A stretch of DNA of 43,821 nucleotides from Gammaproteobacteria bacterium (lineage in GTDB: Bacteria; Pseudomonadota; Gammaproteobacteria; PIWD01), in contig PIWD01000009.1 in the NCBI GenBank assembly GCA_003354005.1, forward strand, positions 1-43,821, given 5' to 3'. The translations under genes were made by a program, and so were the position numbers. This document shows positions 1-8,429 of the stretch, piece after piece. Under the pieces are notes generated by a model. That model saw only the letters and a program-made list of their open reading frames with translations. It was not told where the DNA came from and made no database searches. Position 1 is the first letter of the stretch. Every line of letters begins with the position of its first letter.

Positions 1-141
1 TGGAAACATCAAATGCTAAACAGCGTTCCCTTCTATCAGGCTAGCAATTATCAGCACGCGCTAATACTTGTACCACTGTGCTTTATGCTTAGCTGGCTTT
101 GCTGCTTTCTCATCAAAGAACCTCAACATAGCAAAACCTAG
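1..141 (+). CDS. MFS-type transporter, C-terminal end (partial)
   Basis: The frame is open from the first base to a TAG at 139-141 and encodes 46 residues. It reads as a short polar loop (FYQASNYQHA), a hydrophobic helix of about 20 residues (ALILVPLCFMLSWLCCFLI) and a charged tail (KEPQHSKT). A final membrane helix followed by a short basic/acidic cytoplasmic tail is what the last segment (TM12) of major facilitator transporters looks like. The start and most of the gene lie outside the window, so the substrate cannot be judged. Its stop codon overlaps the stop of kdsB on the other strand by a few bases, so the two genes converge. MFS is an inference from one helix; another polytopic transporter is possible. 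Confidence 0.6.
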   Translation, partial: WKHQMLNSVPFYQASNYQHALILVPLCFMLSWLCCFLIKEPQHSKT

Positions 142-884
142 CCACTACGATGCTTTACCTTTTTTAAAAAAGCTTCTGCTTCTGCTAATTCCTTTGGTGT
201 ATTAATTTCTAGTGTATGTTCCTTAACCCAACACACCCGAATCTTATAACCATGTTCTATTACACGCAATTGTTCTAGTGATTCAGCTAATTCTAAGGGT
301 GTTTGCTCTAACTGCGTATAAGTCTCCAAAAAATCCCGTCGAAATGCGTAGACACCCTTATGGTGTAAAACAGGCATGTCAGAAGGTATTGTGCGTAAAT
401 AAGGAATCGCTGCACGTGAAAAATAAATTGCATAACTCTGTAGGTTTGTTATGACTTTGACAATGTCTGGTGAACGATAAGCATAACTACCATCTAAAGG
501 TGAGGCTAAGGTTGTCATATCAGGATTTTCACCGATCAAGTAAGGCTCTATCAGTGTATTGAGCATTTCAGGCTTAACAAAAGGTTCATCACCTTGTAGA
601 TTAATTATTACATCTGCCTGTGGATACTGTTTGGCAACAATGGCAACGCGATCACTTCCCGTTAGACAATCAGTACCTGTCATTTCAACATCACCACCGA
701 TTTGGTGTATCAGATCTGCTATCTCCTTACTGTCTGTCGCAACAACAACTTGATTTAAACATTCGCAAGCCTTTGCTGCTTCAAAAGTTCGTTGTACCAT
801 CGGCTTACCACCAATCAAGCTTAAGGGCTTACGTGGTAAGCGCACCGAAGCAATACGTGCTGGTATAACACATAGAGTAAACAT
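138..884 (-). CDS. kdsB: 3-deoxy-manno-octulosonate cytidylyltransferase (CMP-Kdo synthetase)
   Basis: KdsB activates Kdo with CTP to CMP-Kdo in the cytoplasm, for addition of the inner core sugar to lipid A. The 248-residue product has the usual family length. Visible motifs are the N-terminal nucleotide-binding stretch VIPARIASVRLPRKPL (residues 6-21), TGSDR (75-79) and the metal/nucleotide motif LQGDEP (96-101). The ATG at 884 is preceded by AAGGAAA at good distance. It is the last gene of a gltX-cysS-kdsB run on this strand, 40 nt after cysS. With lpxH nearby it shows an LPS-type outer membrane. Identification is firm from the motifs. Confidence 0.96.
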   Translation of the reverse strand: MFTLCVIPARIASVRLPRKPLSLIGGKPMVQRTFEAAKACECLNQVVVATDSKEIADLIHQIGGDVEMTGTDCLTGSDRVAIVAKQYPQADVIINLQGDEPFVKPEMLNTLIEPYLIGENPDMTTLASPLDGSYAYRSPDIVKVITNLQSYAIYFSRAAIPYLRTIPSDMPVLHHKGVYAFRRDFLETYTQLEQTPLELAESLEQLRVIEHGYKIRVCWVKEHTLEINTPKELAEAEAFLKKVKHRSG

Positions 885-924
885 ATCTATTTCCTTGCTC
901 CCAACAGAAGCATCATATATTTCC

Positions 925-2349
925 TTAAATCCTGCGCCATTTGCTACCCTGTGCTGTATCCTCTAGGATAATACCTGATTTAGCCAAGCTTTTCCTTATC
1001 TCATCTGCACGCTTCCAATCCTTTTGTTTCCGTGCCTGTTCTCGCTCCGCGAGTTGTTTGATGACATCTTGGTCTTTTAGCAGCTCCACTGGCACGTTTG
1101 ATTTTCCACTAGCTTGTAAGAATTCAACAGGTGGCTGTTGAAACAAACCCAGTGGCTCCGCCAGCATCAGTAACTGTTGACGATGCAATAGTGCCTCATA
1201 GTTGTGCTGGGTTACGCGCAGGCGGTTTATCTCACGCACTAAATCATATAAAACGGTTAAAGCCAATGGGGTATTGAAATCATCACACATTGCCCGATGA
1301 AAGTTGTCTATATAGGATGTCGTGACATACCCTTTACCTTTTTTACTATTAATCACTAAATCAGCCGAATCACGCAGTGCTAAGTAACAGCGTTGCATCA
1401 TTGTATGCGCTTGTTTCAGACGTATCTCTGTGTAGTCAAGCGGATGACGGTAGTGACTGGCCAATAGGAAGTAACGCAATACTTCTGCATGATGCTCTCT
1501 TAATAAGCTACGAATGGTAAAGAAATTACCCTTCGATTTTGATATTTTTTCCGCATTAAGTTTGACATGCCCCACATGCATCCAATGATGTGTCAAGATT
1601 TTCTCAGAAATACCTTCAGACTGAGCAATTTCATTTTGATGGTGTGGAAATTTAAGGTCAACTCCCCCCCCATGGATATCAAAAGTATCACCCAATAGTT
1701 GCATTGACATCGCAGAACACTCGATATGCCAACCTGGCCGACCATCACCAAATGGGGAGATCCAACTCGGCTCATCAAGCTTGGCAGCCTTCCACAAGAC
1801 AAAATCAAGCGAATGCTTCTTTTGAGGATCCACTGCTATGCGTTCACCTACATGTAATTTTTCCAAAGATTGACCAGCTAACTGCCCATATTTTTTAAAT
1901 TTTGGCACATGATAATAAACATCACCACTAGCAACGCGATAGGCTAAGCCTTTTTCAATCAAGCCCTGGATAAGATTGATCATCGCTGTAATATGCTCTG
2001 TTGCACGTGGTTCAAGTGTCGGCATCAATATACCTAGTTGACGTTCATCTTCATGCATCACTTGAATATACTGTTCAGTTAACGATTGATAAGAACGCCC
2101 CTCTTTATGCGCGCGTGCAATAATCTTATCATCAATATCAGTAATATTGCGTACATAACGCACGTTGTAGCCACACATCCGTAGATAGCGCACAATGACA
2201 TCAAATACGACAAATACCCGTGCATGACCAATGTGACAGTGATCATAAACCGTCATACCACAAACGTACAAGCCCACATGCTGTGGGCGAATGGGTGTAA
2301 ATTTCTTCTTACTTTGGCTGAGAGTGTCATAAATATAAATATCGCGCAT
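925..2349 (-). CDS. cysS: Cysteinyl-tRNA synthetase
   Basis: Class I aminoacyl-tRNA synthetase charging tRNA-Cys. The 474 residues match the single-domain bacterial enzyme. The HIGH motif lies in CGMTVYDHCHIGHAR (residues 30-44) and the KMSKS equivalent is KISKS (268-272). The zinc site that recognises cysteine is intact: Cys30, Cys211, His236 and Glu240, each two residues later than the E. coli positions I recall. The DALR-type anticodon-binding helices follow, and the C-terminus is the short basic tRNA-binding tail. The ATG follows AAGGGG. The gene begins 9 nt after gltX, so the two synthetases are very likely co-transcribed. Confidence 0.97.
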   Translation of the reverse strand: MRDIYIYDTLSQSKKKFTPIRPQHVGLYVCGMTVYDHCHIGHARVFVVFDVIVRYLRMCGYNVRYVRNITDIDDKIIARAHKEGRSYQSLTEQYIQVMHEDERQLGILMPTLEPRATEHITAMINLIQGLIEKGLAYRVASGDVYYHVPKFKKYGQLAGQSLEKLHVGERIAVDPQKKHSLDFVLWKAAKLDEPSWISPFGDGRPGWHIECSAMSMQLLGDTFDIHGGGVDLKFPHHQNEIAQSEGISEKILTHHWMHVGHVKLNAEKISKSKGNFFTIRSLLREHHAEVLRYFLLASHYRHPLDYTEIRLKQAHTMMQRCYLALRDSADLVINSKKGKGYVTTSYIDNFHRAMCDDFNTPLALTVLYDLVREINRLRVTQHNYEALLHRQQLLMLAEPLGLFQQPPVEFLQASGKSNVPVELLKDQDVIKQLAEREQARKQKDWKRADEIRKSLAKSGIILEDTAQGSKWRRI

Positions 2350-2358
2350 AAGACCCCT

Positions 2359-3810
2359 TCACTGACCTGGGAATCGGTCACTTTGCTCTAATACTGCCTG
2401 CAAACGTTGCTTGAACCAAGCTTGACCACGTAATTGCATCAACTCACCTAACTTTGGACCATCATTAAGTCCAGTCAGTGCCATACGTAACGGTTTGAAA
2501 AGCTGCTTACCACTCAGCCCTGTCGCTTGTTGCAATGCACGCTGCCATGTTGAAAAATCTGTTGCTTCCTCTAGTAAGTGTATGGCCTTCCCCCAAAATA
2601 CTAGCCCCATTTGTTTAAAGGTAAGCAAGGTCTCAGTATCAAATACAAGCTGTTCAGCATAACAAGCTTGCAATAAATCCTCAGCATCTTGTGGCAGACT
2701 TATATTGCCTTTGATGAATCGAATAAAGGGCAATTGCTCCGTCACAGAAAGTGATTTCAAATTCTTAGCTAACAAATGCTGTAAACCAACTTCATCTAAA
2801 GCTGCAACAGCTTTACGCTGCCAATACAATAAGTGTTTCTCATGGAAACAGGCAGGCGAACGGCTTATCTTCTCAGTTGAAAAACCCTGAGCTAGTTGTT
2901 GCCATGTTAGTAAATTTTCTTGATCATCATATCGATGTCCTAACCGCGCTAAATAATTAATAATAGCCTGTGGCAAAAATCCTTTTTGACGCAGTTCTTG
3001 TATGCTCACACTTCCCTCTCGTTTGGAGAGAACTTGCCCACCTATACGTGTAATCAAGGGTAAATGTGCATACACTGGTGACTTGAAGCCTAAGGCTTGC
3101 TGCACCATCATCTGACGAGCTGTATTCGACAAATGATCTTCACCTCGTAAAATATGGCTAATTTTTAGGTGTGCATCATCAAGTGCATTACAGAAAATAA
3201 AAGAAGGGTTCTGATCCGTGCGCTGTATGATAAAATCACCGATATTACGCCCATGAAATACCTGTTCCCCATAAATGAGATCATTAAACTTAATCAGTTG
3301 ATCGTCTTCAACATGAAAACGCAAAACAGAACGCCGCCCCACTGCACGATGTGCTGCAATTTCTTCATCAGATAAATCCTGACAAACTCCTGAATAACGC
3401 GCTGGTTGACTGGCTGCACGCTGACGGCGATTGACTTCCTCCAAGGTCGCCTGATCACAGAAACAAGGGTATGCCCTCCCCTGCTTAAGTAGGCGTTGAT
3501 AATAAGTCTGATAAATCGATAAACGATTCGCCTGATAATCAAGTGGTCTCAACTGCCCCACTACTTGCTGAGCATTTCCCCACCACTGTAAGCCCAACCA
3601 AGCTAAATCATCACACAATGCCTGCACATAGTGCTCTTCTGATCGCACCTTGTCAGTATCTTCAATTCGTAGTAGAAATCGACCCTGTAGCTTTGCAGCA
3701 AACAAAGCATTAAATAAAGCTGCACGCGCATTACCCAAATGCATGTACCCAGTCGGGCTGGGACAAAATCGCACTCTTATTGTGGGGTTGTCTATTCTAT
3801 TCATAAGCAT
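2359..3810 (-). CDS. gltX: Glutamyl-tRNA synthetase
   Basis: Class Ic synthetase charging tRNA-Glu. The 483 residues fit the bacterial family. Signatures are RFCPSPTGYMHLGNAR near the N-terminus (HLGN, 24-27, as the HIGH motif) and LSKRE (261-265) as the KMSKS loop. The zinc-binding insertion appears as Cys116-x-Cys118-x24-Cys143-x-Asp145, where the E. coli enzyme has Cys-x-Cys-x24-Cys-x-His, so the fourth ligand is Asp here. The start is ATG at 3810 or the in-frame ATG at 3804; neither has a clear ribosome-binding site. First gene of gltX-cysS-kdsB, divergent from lpxH. No glnS is in the window, so it cannot be said whether the enzyme also serves tRNA-Gln. Confidence 0.96.
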   Translation of the reverse strand: MLMNRIDNPTIRVRFCPSPTGYMHLGNARAALFNALFAAKLQGRFLLRIEDTDKVRSEEHYVQALCDDLAWLGLQWWGNAQQVVGQLRPLDYQANRLSIYQTYYQRLLKQGRAYPCFCDQATLEEVNRRQRAASQPARYSGVCQDLSDEEIAAHRAVGRRSVLRFHVEDDQLIKFNDLIYGEQVFHGRNIGDFIIQRTDQNPSFIFCNALDDAHLKISHILRGEDHLSNTARQMMVQQALGFKSPVYAHLPLITRIGGQVLSKREGSVSIQELRQKGFLPQAIINYLARLGHRYDDQENLLTWQQLAQGFSTEKISRSPACFHEKHLLYWQRKAVAALDEVGLQHLLAKNLKSLSVTEQLPFIRFIKGNISLPQDAEDLLQACYAEQLVFDTETLLTFKQMGLVFWGKAIHLLEEATDFSTWQRALQQATGLSGKQLFKPLRMALTGLNDGPKLGELMQLRGQAWFKQRLQAVLEQSDRFPGQ

Positions 3811-3851
3811 CCATGTTACAATAAATTCTCATTCATGTCATTATAGTGCTC

Positions 3852-4547
3852 ATGTATCAACATAGCTTATTCATTTCAGATTTGCACCTTAGCCCACAGC
3901 ACACCGACATCACGAGGCATCTGTTTACCTTCCTACAGCAACAGGCCAGGGATGCCCAGTGTCTTTATATCCTGGGTGATTTATTTGATTACTGGATCGG
4001 TGATGATGACTCTGCACCATGGCTCTCCAGCATTAAACAACAATTCAAGGAACTGACTCGATACGGCACTACTGTTTACATCATGCCTGGCAACCGTGAT
4101 TTCTTGCTGGGCACATCGTTTGCAGCCTCAACAAACTGCCATCTACTCGCTGATCCAACGGTCATACAACTATATGAAAAAACAATTTTACTAAAACATG
4201 GTGATGACCTCTGTACTGACGACCTCAGCCATCAAAAATTTCGTAGCTATACCCATAATACTCGTCTACAGCACTATTTCTTGGCACTACCACTGTGTAC
4301 ACGACACTGGATCGCAAAACGAATCCGACACGCCAGTAGACAACGCCAATACAAGCAACCAATTGCCGACATAAACCCTCAAGCTATCACCCAGGCTCTG
4401 CAACAACATAAAGCTGATTTACTTATTCATGGGCATACACACAAACCGCTGATCACAGAACATCGTTGTGTACTAGGAACCTGGGAATCACAACCCTATG
4501 TACTACGCTTTGATCAAAATGGTGCACAACAGATAGGAATAAATTAA
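3852..4547 (+). CDS. lpxH: UDP-2,3-diacylglucosamine hydrolase
   Basis: LpxH hydrolyses UDP-2,3-diacylglucosamine to lipid X and UMP at the inner membrane surface, the fourth step of lipid A synthesis. The protein has 231 residues from ATG 3852. A GTG two codons upstream (3846) is possible but less likely because SDLHL normally lies close to the N-terminus. Calcineurin-like metal motifs are all present: SDLHL, GDLFDYWIGDD, MPGNRDFLLG, KHGDDLC and HGHTHKP near residue 195. The gene diverges from gltX across about 40 bp and its end is 8 bp from the convergent nadB stop. No strong Shine-Dalgarno is visible. Confidence 0.95.
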   Translation: MYQHSLFISDLHLSPQHTDITRHLFTFLQQQARDAQCLYILGDLFDYWIGDDDSAPWLSSIKQQFKELTRYGTTVYIMPGNRDFLLGTSFAASTNCHLLADPTVIQLYEKTILLKHGDDLCTDDLSHQKFRSYTHNTRLQHYFLALPLCTRHWIAKRIRHASRQRQYKQPIADINPQAITQALQQHKADLLIHGHTHKPLITEHRCVLGTWESQPYVLRFDQNGAQQIGIN

Positions 4548-4555
4548 CCTCTATG

Positions 4556-6115
4556 CTAAAAGATATGATGAGCACCACAACTCTTCTGACGAGCCAGTGC
4601 AAAACTAACAGTCAGTGACGCAGTAGTCAAAAGATTTCTTAAACTTAAGTTATCAGTCGAAATAGACTTATTGTCTGAGGATCGTGCATTAAAAACGGCC
4701 TGCATACTGGCTAAGGCTTGCTGTGCTTGTCGCAGTTGATCATTGCTGCGAATAATGCCGACTTTTTCCCACATTAATTTCCGAATTGTACTATACATAC
4801 GTGCAATCTGTTCTGGGTGCAAGCTGCCTCCATTGATGCGGATTGTATCAACTATGTGGCTATCTGCCCTCGAGCTTATCTGTTCTTGCATATTTAAGTA
4901 TTTTGGTAAATGATAGCTTAAATTATTTGCTAAAGCGATACATTCCAACAATGCGTTACTCGCTAAGCGATTGGCACCATGTAAACCACTGCATGCCACT
5001 TCACCAATTGCATAGAGTCCTAATCGGTCGGTTACTCCATTTGAGTCAATCCGTATCCCCCCACAACTATAGTGTGATGCTGGTGAAACAGGGATGGGCT
5101 GTTTTGTGATATCAATACCAAATCGCTTGCAGTATCGCGTGGTAGTCGGGAATTGTTGCCGAATAAAATCAGCCGATCGATGCGTGATATCCAAATTAAC
5201 ATGCTTAATCTGGTACTTGTTCATGGTTTGTGTAATGGCACGTGCGAGGATATCACGTGGTGCAAGTTCAGCATTCACATCAAAGGCATCAAGAAACCGT
5301 TTTCCATTAGGTAACAGTAATTGTGCACCTTCACCACGCATAGTTTCACTAATAAGTAGTGGGTGTCCACCTTCAGGCTGAAAGCATGTTGGATGAAATT
5401 GATTAAATTCCAAATTAGCAATGCGACATCCTGCACGCCAAGCCATAGCAATGCCATCCCCAACTGATCCATTCGGAACAGAAGTATATTGATAAATAGC
5501 ACTAGCACCACCACAAGCGAGTACGGTCGCACTTGCTTTGATAATTAGTCTCTTGCCCACGCAATCTAGCACATATGCCCCGATGCAACGTTGATCTGCA
5601 TCAATTATCAAATCATATGCTGTATGTTTTGTAAGCCATGTGATGTGATTATTTTCCTGCACTCGTTTAGCAAGGTTTGTTGCAATAGCATATCCTGTAT
5701 GATCGGCCGTATGTACGATACGTCGTCTGCTATGACCAGATTCTTGCATAAGCTGGTATGATCCAGCAGCATCATGTGTGAATAAAACACCCTGTTGCCT
5801 TAGCCAAGCTATAAGACCAGGTGCTTGAGCGGTAATCTGTGCCACAATCTGTGGATTACACAGGCCATAACCTATTTTTATTGTATCTTCGGCATGCAGT
5901 TGTGGATGGTCATCATCACGCATCGCTGCCGCAATACCGCCCTGTGCCCAAGCTGTACTACCAGAAATTAAGGAATCCTTGCTGAGCAACAGAATAGAGT
6001 AGCCATGTGTTGCTAATTTTAATGCAGCAGCAAGACCCGCAGCACCACTCCCAACAATCAGTAGATCACAGTAGCGCGTGTTGGGGTTTGTCAATTTCGG
6101 CATTTCAACATGCAT
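4556..6115 (-). CDS. nadB: L-aspartate oxidase
   Basis: NadB oxidises L-aspartate to iminoaspartate, which NadA condenses with dihydroxyacetone phosphate to quinolinate, the start of de novo NAD synthesis. The 519 residues have the FAD dinucleotide fold at the N-terminus (LLIVGSGAAGLAAALKLA, GSGAAG at 22-27), the STAWAQGGIAAA segment and the substrate-loop region HPTCF...LISETMRGEGA. The family motif SHYSCGGI and the late ANRLASNALLE are also seen. It starts 9 nt after the aspC stop on the same strand, so the aminotransferase that interconverts aspartate sits in the same operon. nadA and nadC are not in the window. Confidence 0.96.
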   Translation of the reverse strand: MHVEMPKLTNPNTRYCDLLIVGSGAAGLAAALKLATHGYSILLLSKDSLISGSTAWAQGGIAAAMRDDDHPQLHAEDTIKIGYGLCNPQIVAQITAQAPGLIAWLRQQGVLFTHDAAGSYQLMQESGHSRRRIVHTADHTGYAIATNLAKRVQENNHITWLTKHTAYDLIIDADQRCIGAYVLDCVGKRLIIKASATVLACGGASAIYQYTSVPNGSVGDGIAMAWRAGCRIANLEFNQFHPTCFQPEGGHPLLISETMRGEGAQLLLPNGKRFLDAFDVNAELAPRDILARAITQTMNKYQIKHVNLDITHRSADFIRQQFPTTTRYCKRFGIDITKQPIPVSPASHYSCGGIRIDSNGVTDRLGLYAIGEVACSGLHGANRLASNALLECIALANNLSYHLPKYLNMQEQISSRADSHIVDTIRINGGSLHPEQIARMYSTIRKLMWEKVGIIRSNDQLRQAQQALASMQAVFNARSSDNKSISTDNLSLRNLLTTASLTVSFALARQKSCGAHHIF

Positions 6116-6124
6116 TGTGTATCG

Positions 6125-7312
6125 TTAGGAGGCATGTGTATAACGGGATAATTTCTCTATGGCTCGTTCCAATGTCGCTATGTCCGCAGCACATGATAAA
6201 CGTAAGTGATGAGGCACACCAAAAGCAGAGCCTGGCACCAAGGCAACACCCGTTTTTTCCAGTAAATCTTCAGCTAATACTTGGTCACTCACTAAGGCAA
6301 GCCGTTGCTGTAGTTTACGAACATTTGGGTAAAGATAAAATGTACCGTGGCTTGGTAAGCATTTGATGCCAGGCAATTTAGACAAAACCTGATATACCCT
6401 ATCATGGCGCTCCTTATAAGCCTGTACCATCTTTGTAACAACAGTCTGGTCACCACATAAGGCAGCCTTAGCCGCTACCTGAGCAATCGAACAAGGCGCA
6501 GAAGTACTTTGTGATTGAACCTTGTGCATCGCTTGAATGACAGCTTGTGGCCCAGCAGCATAACCGCTACGCCAGCCCGTCATTGCATAAGCCTTGGAAA
6601 CACCGTTGATGACGATAGTACGTGATTTCAGTTCAGGACAAACCATCACAAGATTATGAAATAAGTCTGTATGCCAATAAATTGACTCATAAATATCATC
6701 GGTCATAATCCATACCTGTGGATGCACAAGCAATACCTCTGCCAATGCTTGCAACTGCTGTTTACTATAAGCGATGCCTGCTGGATTTGAAGGTGAGTTG
6801 ATCATCAGTAATTTAGTTCGTTTTGTGATAGCCTCTTTTAGCTGCTCTGGGCTAAGGATAAAATTTTGATCAAAGTGTGTATCGACAATACGGGGTTGTC
6901 CACCACAGAATTTCACTATATCAGGGTACGATACCCAATATGGTGCTGGAATAATTACCTCGTCACCTGCTTCAATCAGTACTTGAATTAGATTAAAAAT
7001 AGCTTGCTTAGCACCAGTTGATGCGATAATTTCCTTTGGCGTATAAATTAACTTATTATCACGTTGCAATTTTTCAATAATCGCTTCTTTCAAGCCTGCA
7101 TAACCACCAACTGCGGTATATTTTGTGAAACCATCTACAATCGCTTTCTTTGCTGCTTCCTTTATAAATGATGGTGTGTCAAAATCGGGTTCTCCGACAC
7201 CTAGATTAATCACTTCTCGCCCAGCCTGTTGTAGAGCACGAGCCTTATCTGCTACTGCAATTGTTGGTGAAGAACGCAATTGCGTGACACGTTGTGTCAA
7301 TATGTGTTCCAT
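6125..7312 (-). CDS. aspC: Aspartate aminotransferase, class I (Bacillus/Rhizobium-type)
   Basis: PLP-dependent transamination between aspartate/2-oxoglutarate and oxaloacetate/glutamate. I chose the ATG at 7312 (395 residues, MEHILTQRV) because it has AAGGAAG 8 nt upstream and matches the family's N-terminus; a frame extension of 38 codons to 7426 lacks family similarity. The PLP lysine is Lys240 in VSKAYAMTGWRSGY. The substrate motif SPSNPAG (173-179) and the GEPDFDTP motif (40-47) are present. SKAYAMTGWR is typical of the Ib subgroup (Bacillus and Thermus enzymes) rather than E. coli AspC; some members also accept prephenate or aromatic substrates. It heads an aspC-nadB operon. Confidence 0.92.
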   Translation of the reverse strand: MEHILTQRVTQLRSSPTIAVADKARALQQAGREVINLGVGEPDFDTPSFIKEAAKKAIVDGFTKYTAVGGYAGLKEAIIEKLQRDNKLIYTPKEIIASTGAKQAIFNLIQVLIEAGDEVIIPAPYWVSYPDIVKFCGGQPRIVDTHFDQNFILSPEQLKEAITKRTKLLMINSPSNPAGIAYSKQQLQALAEVLLVHPQVWIMTDDIYESIYWHTDLFHNLVMVCPELKSRTIVINGVSKAYAMTGWRSGYAAGPQAVIQAMHKVQSQSTSAPCSIAQVAAKAALCGDQTVVTKMVQAYKERHDRVYQVLSKLPGIKCLPSHGTFYLYPNVRKLQQRLALVSDQVLAEDLLEKTGVALVPGSAFGVPHHLRLSCAADIATLERAIEKLSRYTHAS

Positions 7313-7511
7313 TGATAATTCTTCCTTTGCTATGTTATGAATCCCCACTACCAAGTAGCTACTCAGCTCCACGCATCGTACCAAAAAAATAGCTGGGTGC
7401 AAAGTGGTTACAGCTATTTTATTCAAAAATTTCTAAACCAAATTAACGGGATATCTGTCATGTATAGTGTTAACCGTTGCTAGCCTATTTACCAAAAATG
7501 AGCATAAAGCC

Positions 7512-7533
7512 TATATCCTTATATGGGGATATA
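7512..7533. repeat. Inverted repeat upstream of orphan membrane-protein promoter
   Basis: TATATCC and GGATATA are perfect inverted arms of 7 bp separated by 8 bp, 20 bp upstream of the -35 box at 7554. The position fits an activator or repressor operator. It is AT-rich, so chance is a real alternative. Confidence 0.3.
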
Positions 7534-7553
7534 AGCGAACTTAAGAAAAAGAA

Positions 7554-7582
7554 TTGACTATATTAAATATATTTCATACAAT
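7554..7582 (+). promoter_or_regulatory. Predicted sigma-70 promoter for the 7653 gene
   Basis: TTGACT (7554-7559), a 17-bp spacer and TACAAT (7577-7582), each one mismatch from consensus. Transcription should start near 7589, about 64 nt before the GTG start of the membrane protein and 9 nt before the 23-codon frame at 7598. Confidence 0.7.
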
Positions 7583-7652
7583 TAGCGGGGGGCTTTTATG
7601 AAATCTTCAAAGCAATATATTGAAAACCAGCACTATATAGGGAGTATTTTTA

Positions 7653-8429
7653 GTGAATCCTGCTCGTAGTTACGGTCATACTGATGATAGAGATTCGCAT
7701 CACCTAGAGGAGATTCCTTTATTGTTAATAATTATTATACCTGCAATAACAGTCTCTGACATACTACTGATAATAGTTGGGCTGGGGGTTAATCCCCTGT
7801 TGTTGCTTCCTGCTGTATGCTTGCTCGCCATACTATTAATATTCTTACACTATTTGTGCTCCAGCTCAAAAAGTAACGAGATTCCAACTGTAATACTATT
7901 GACTCTTGGCCTGTCTTATCTAGTATTTTCCCCAATTGCTATTACTATTTTCTGTATGCCTATCCTTCATCTCATCATATTGAGCAATTTTTATCAAATT
8001 ATATCCTTCCCGTGCATATTAGTAATAGCTATGTTATGGCTGTATATTTTATGTAAATTAAATGATAAGTATGAGGTGGTATGCCATAAATTTGCAATAA
8101 TAACTATTGTCCTTGGCGCACTACTGATAACAGCTTCTCAATTACTGCTGCCCGATCTGATTCTTTTAGCTACGTGCATAGGTTGCTGTATGATTTTCCT
8201 TCCACTATTTATGTTGATTTTTTCTATTTATCCATTCACTGTTACAGAAACAAGATATGTAGGTGTCGCTGAACAAAAAAAATCGGCATTAGTAACCAGT
8301 AACACTAAAAAAGAGAGCAATAACTCACAAGAAAAACTAGGATCAACAAATGAATGTGGGGTAATAGTAATCATCACCTCGGAGGATGAGGACGACACCA
8401 ACACTCTCCCCAAAGCAACCATTAACTAG
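7653..8429 (+). CDS. Orphan polytopic membrane protein with acidic C-terminal tail
   Basis: I do not recognise this protein. It has 258 residues and starts with GTG at 7653: GGGAG lies 8 nt upstream and an in-frame TAG at 7638 excludes longer versions. After a His/Asp-rich head (residues 1-20), about six or seven hydrophobic segments cover roughly residues 21-43, 47-69, 78-101, 103-135, 147-167 and 168-195. Residues 199-258 form a polar tail with a Lys/Ser/Asn-rich part and an acidic end (TSEDEDDTN). No catalytic or transport motif is visible. It has its own promoter. It ends 8 nt inside the stop region of the convergent flavoprotein gene. Lineage-specific membrane proteins of this kind are common in host-associated bacteria, but the role is unknown. 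Confidence 0.75.
   Translation: MNPARSYGHTDDRDSHHLEEIPLLLIIIIPAITVSDILLIIVGLGVNPLLLLPAVCLLAILLIFLHYLCSSSKSNEIPTVILLTLGLSYLVFSPIAITIFCMPILHLIILSNFYQIISFPCILVIAMLWLYILCKLNDKYEVVCHKFAIITIVLGALLITASQLLLPDLILLATCIGCCMIFLPLFMLIFSIYPFTVTETRYVGVAEQKKSALVTSNTKKESNNSQEKLGSTNECGVIVIITSEDEDDTNTLPKATIN

Larger units (their letters stand above)
7313..7652. other. Divergent intergenic region, aspC / orphan membrane protein
   Basis: This 340-bp gap holds the aspC upstream region and, for the plus-strand gene, a sigma-70 promoter (7554-7582), an inverted repeat just upstream of it (7512-7533) and a short open frame of 23 codons from ATG 7598. The 38-codon in-frame extension of aspC (7313-7426) also falls here but is unlikely to be translated. 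No RNA gene or terminator was recognised. Confidence 0.6.

Noticed and set aside
7313-7426. 38-codon N-terminal extension of aspC
   Set aside because: The ATG at 7312 has a good ribosome-binding site and matches the family start; the extension has no similarity.
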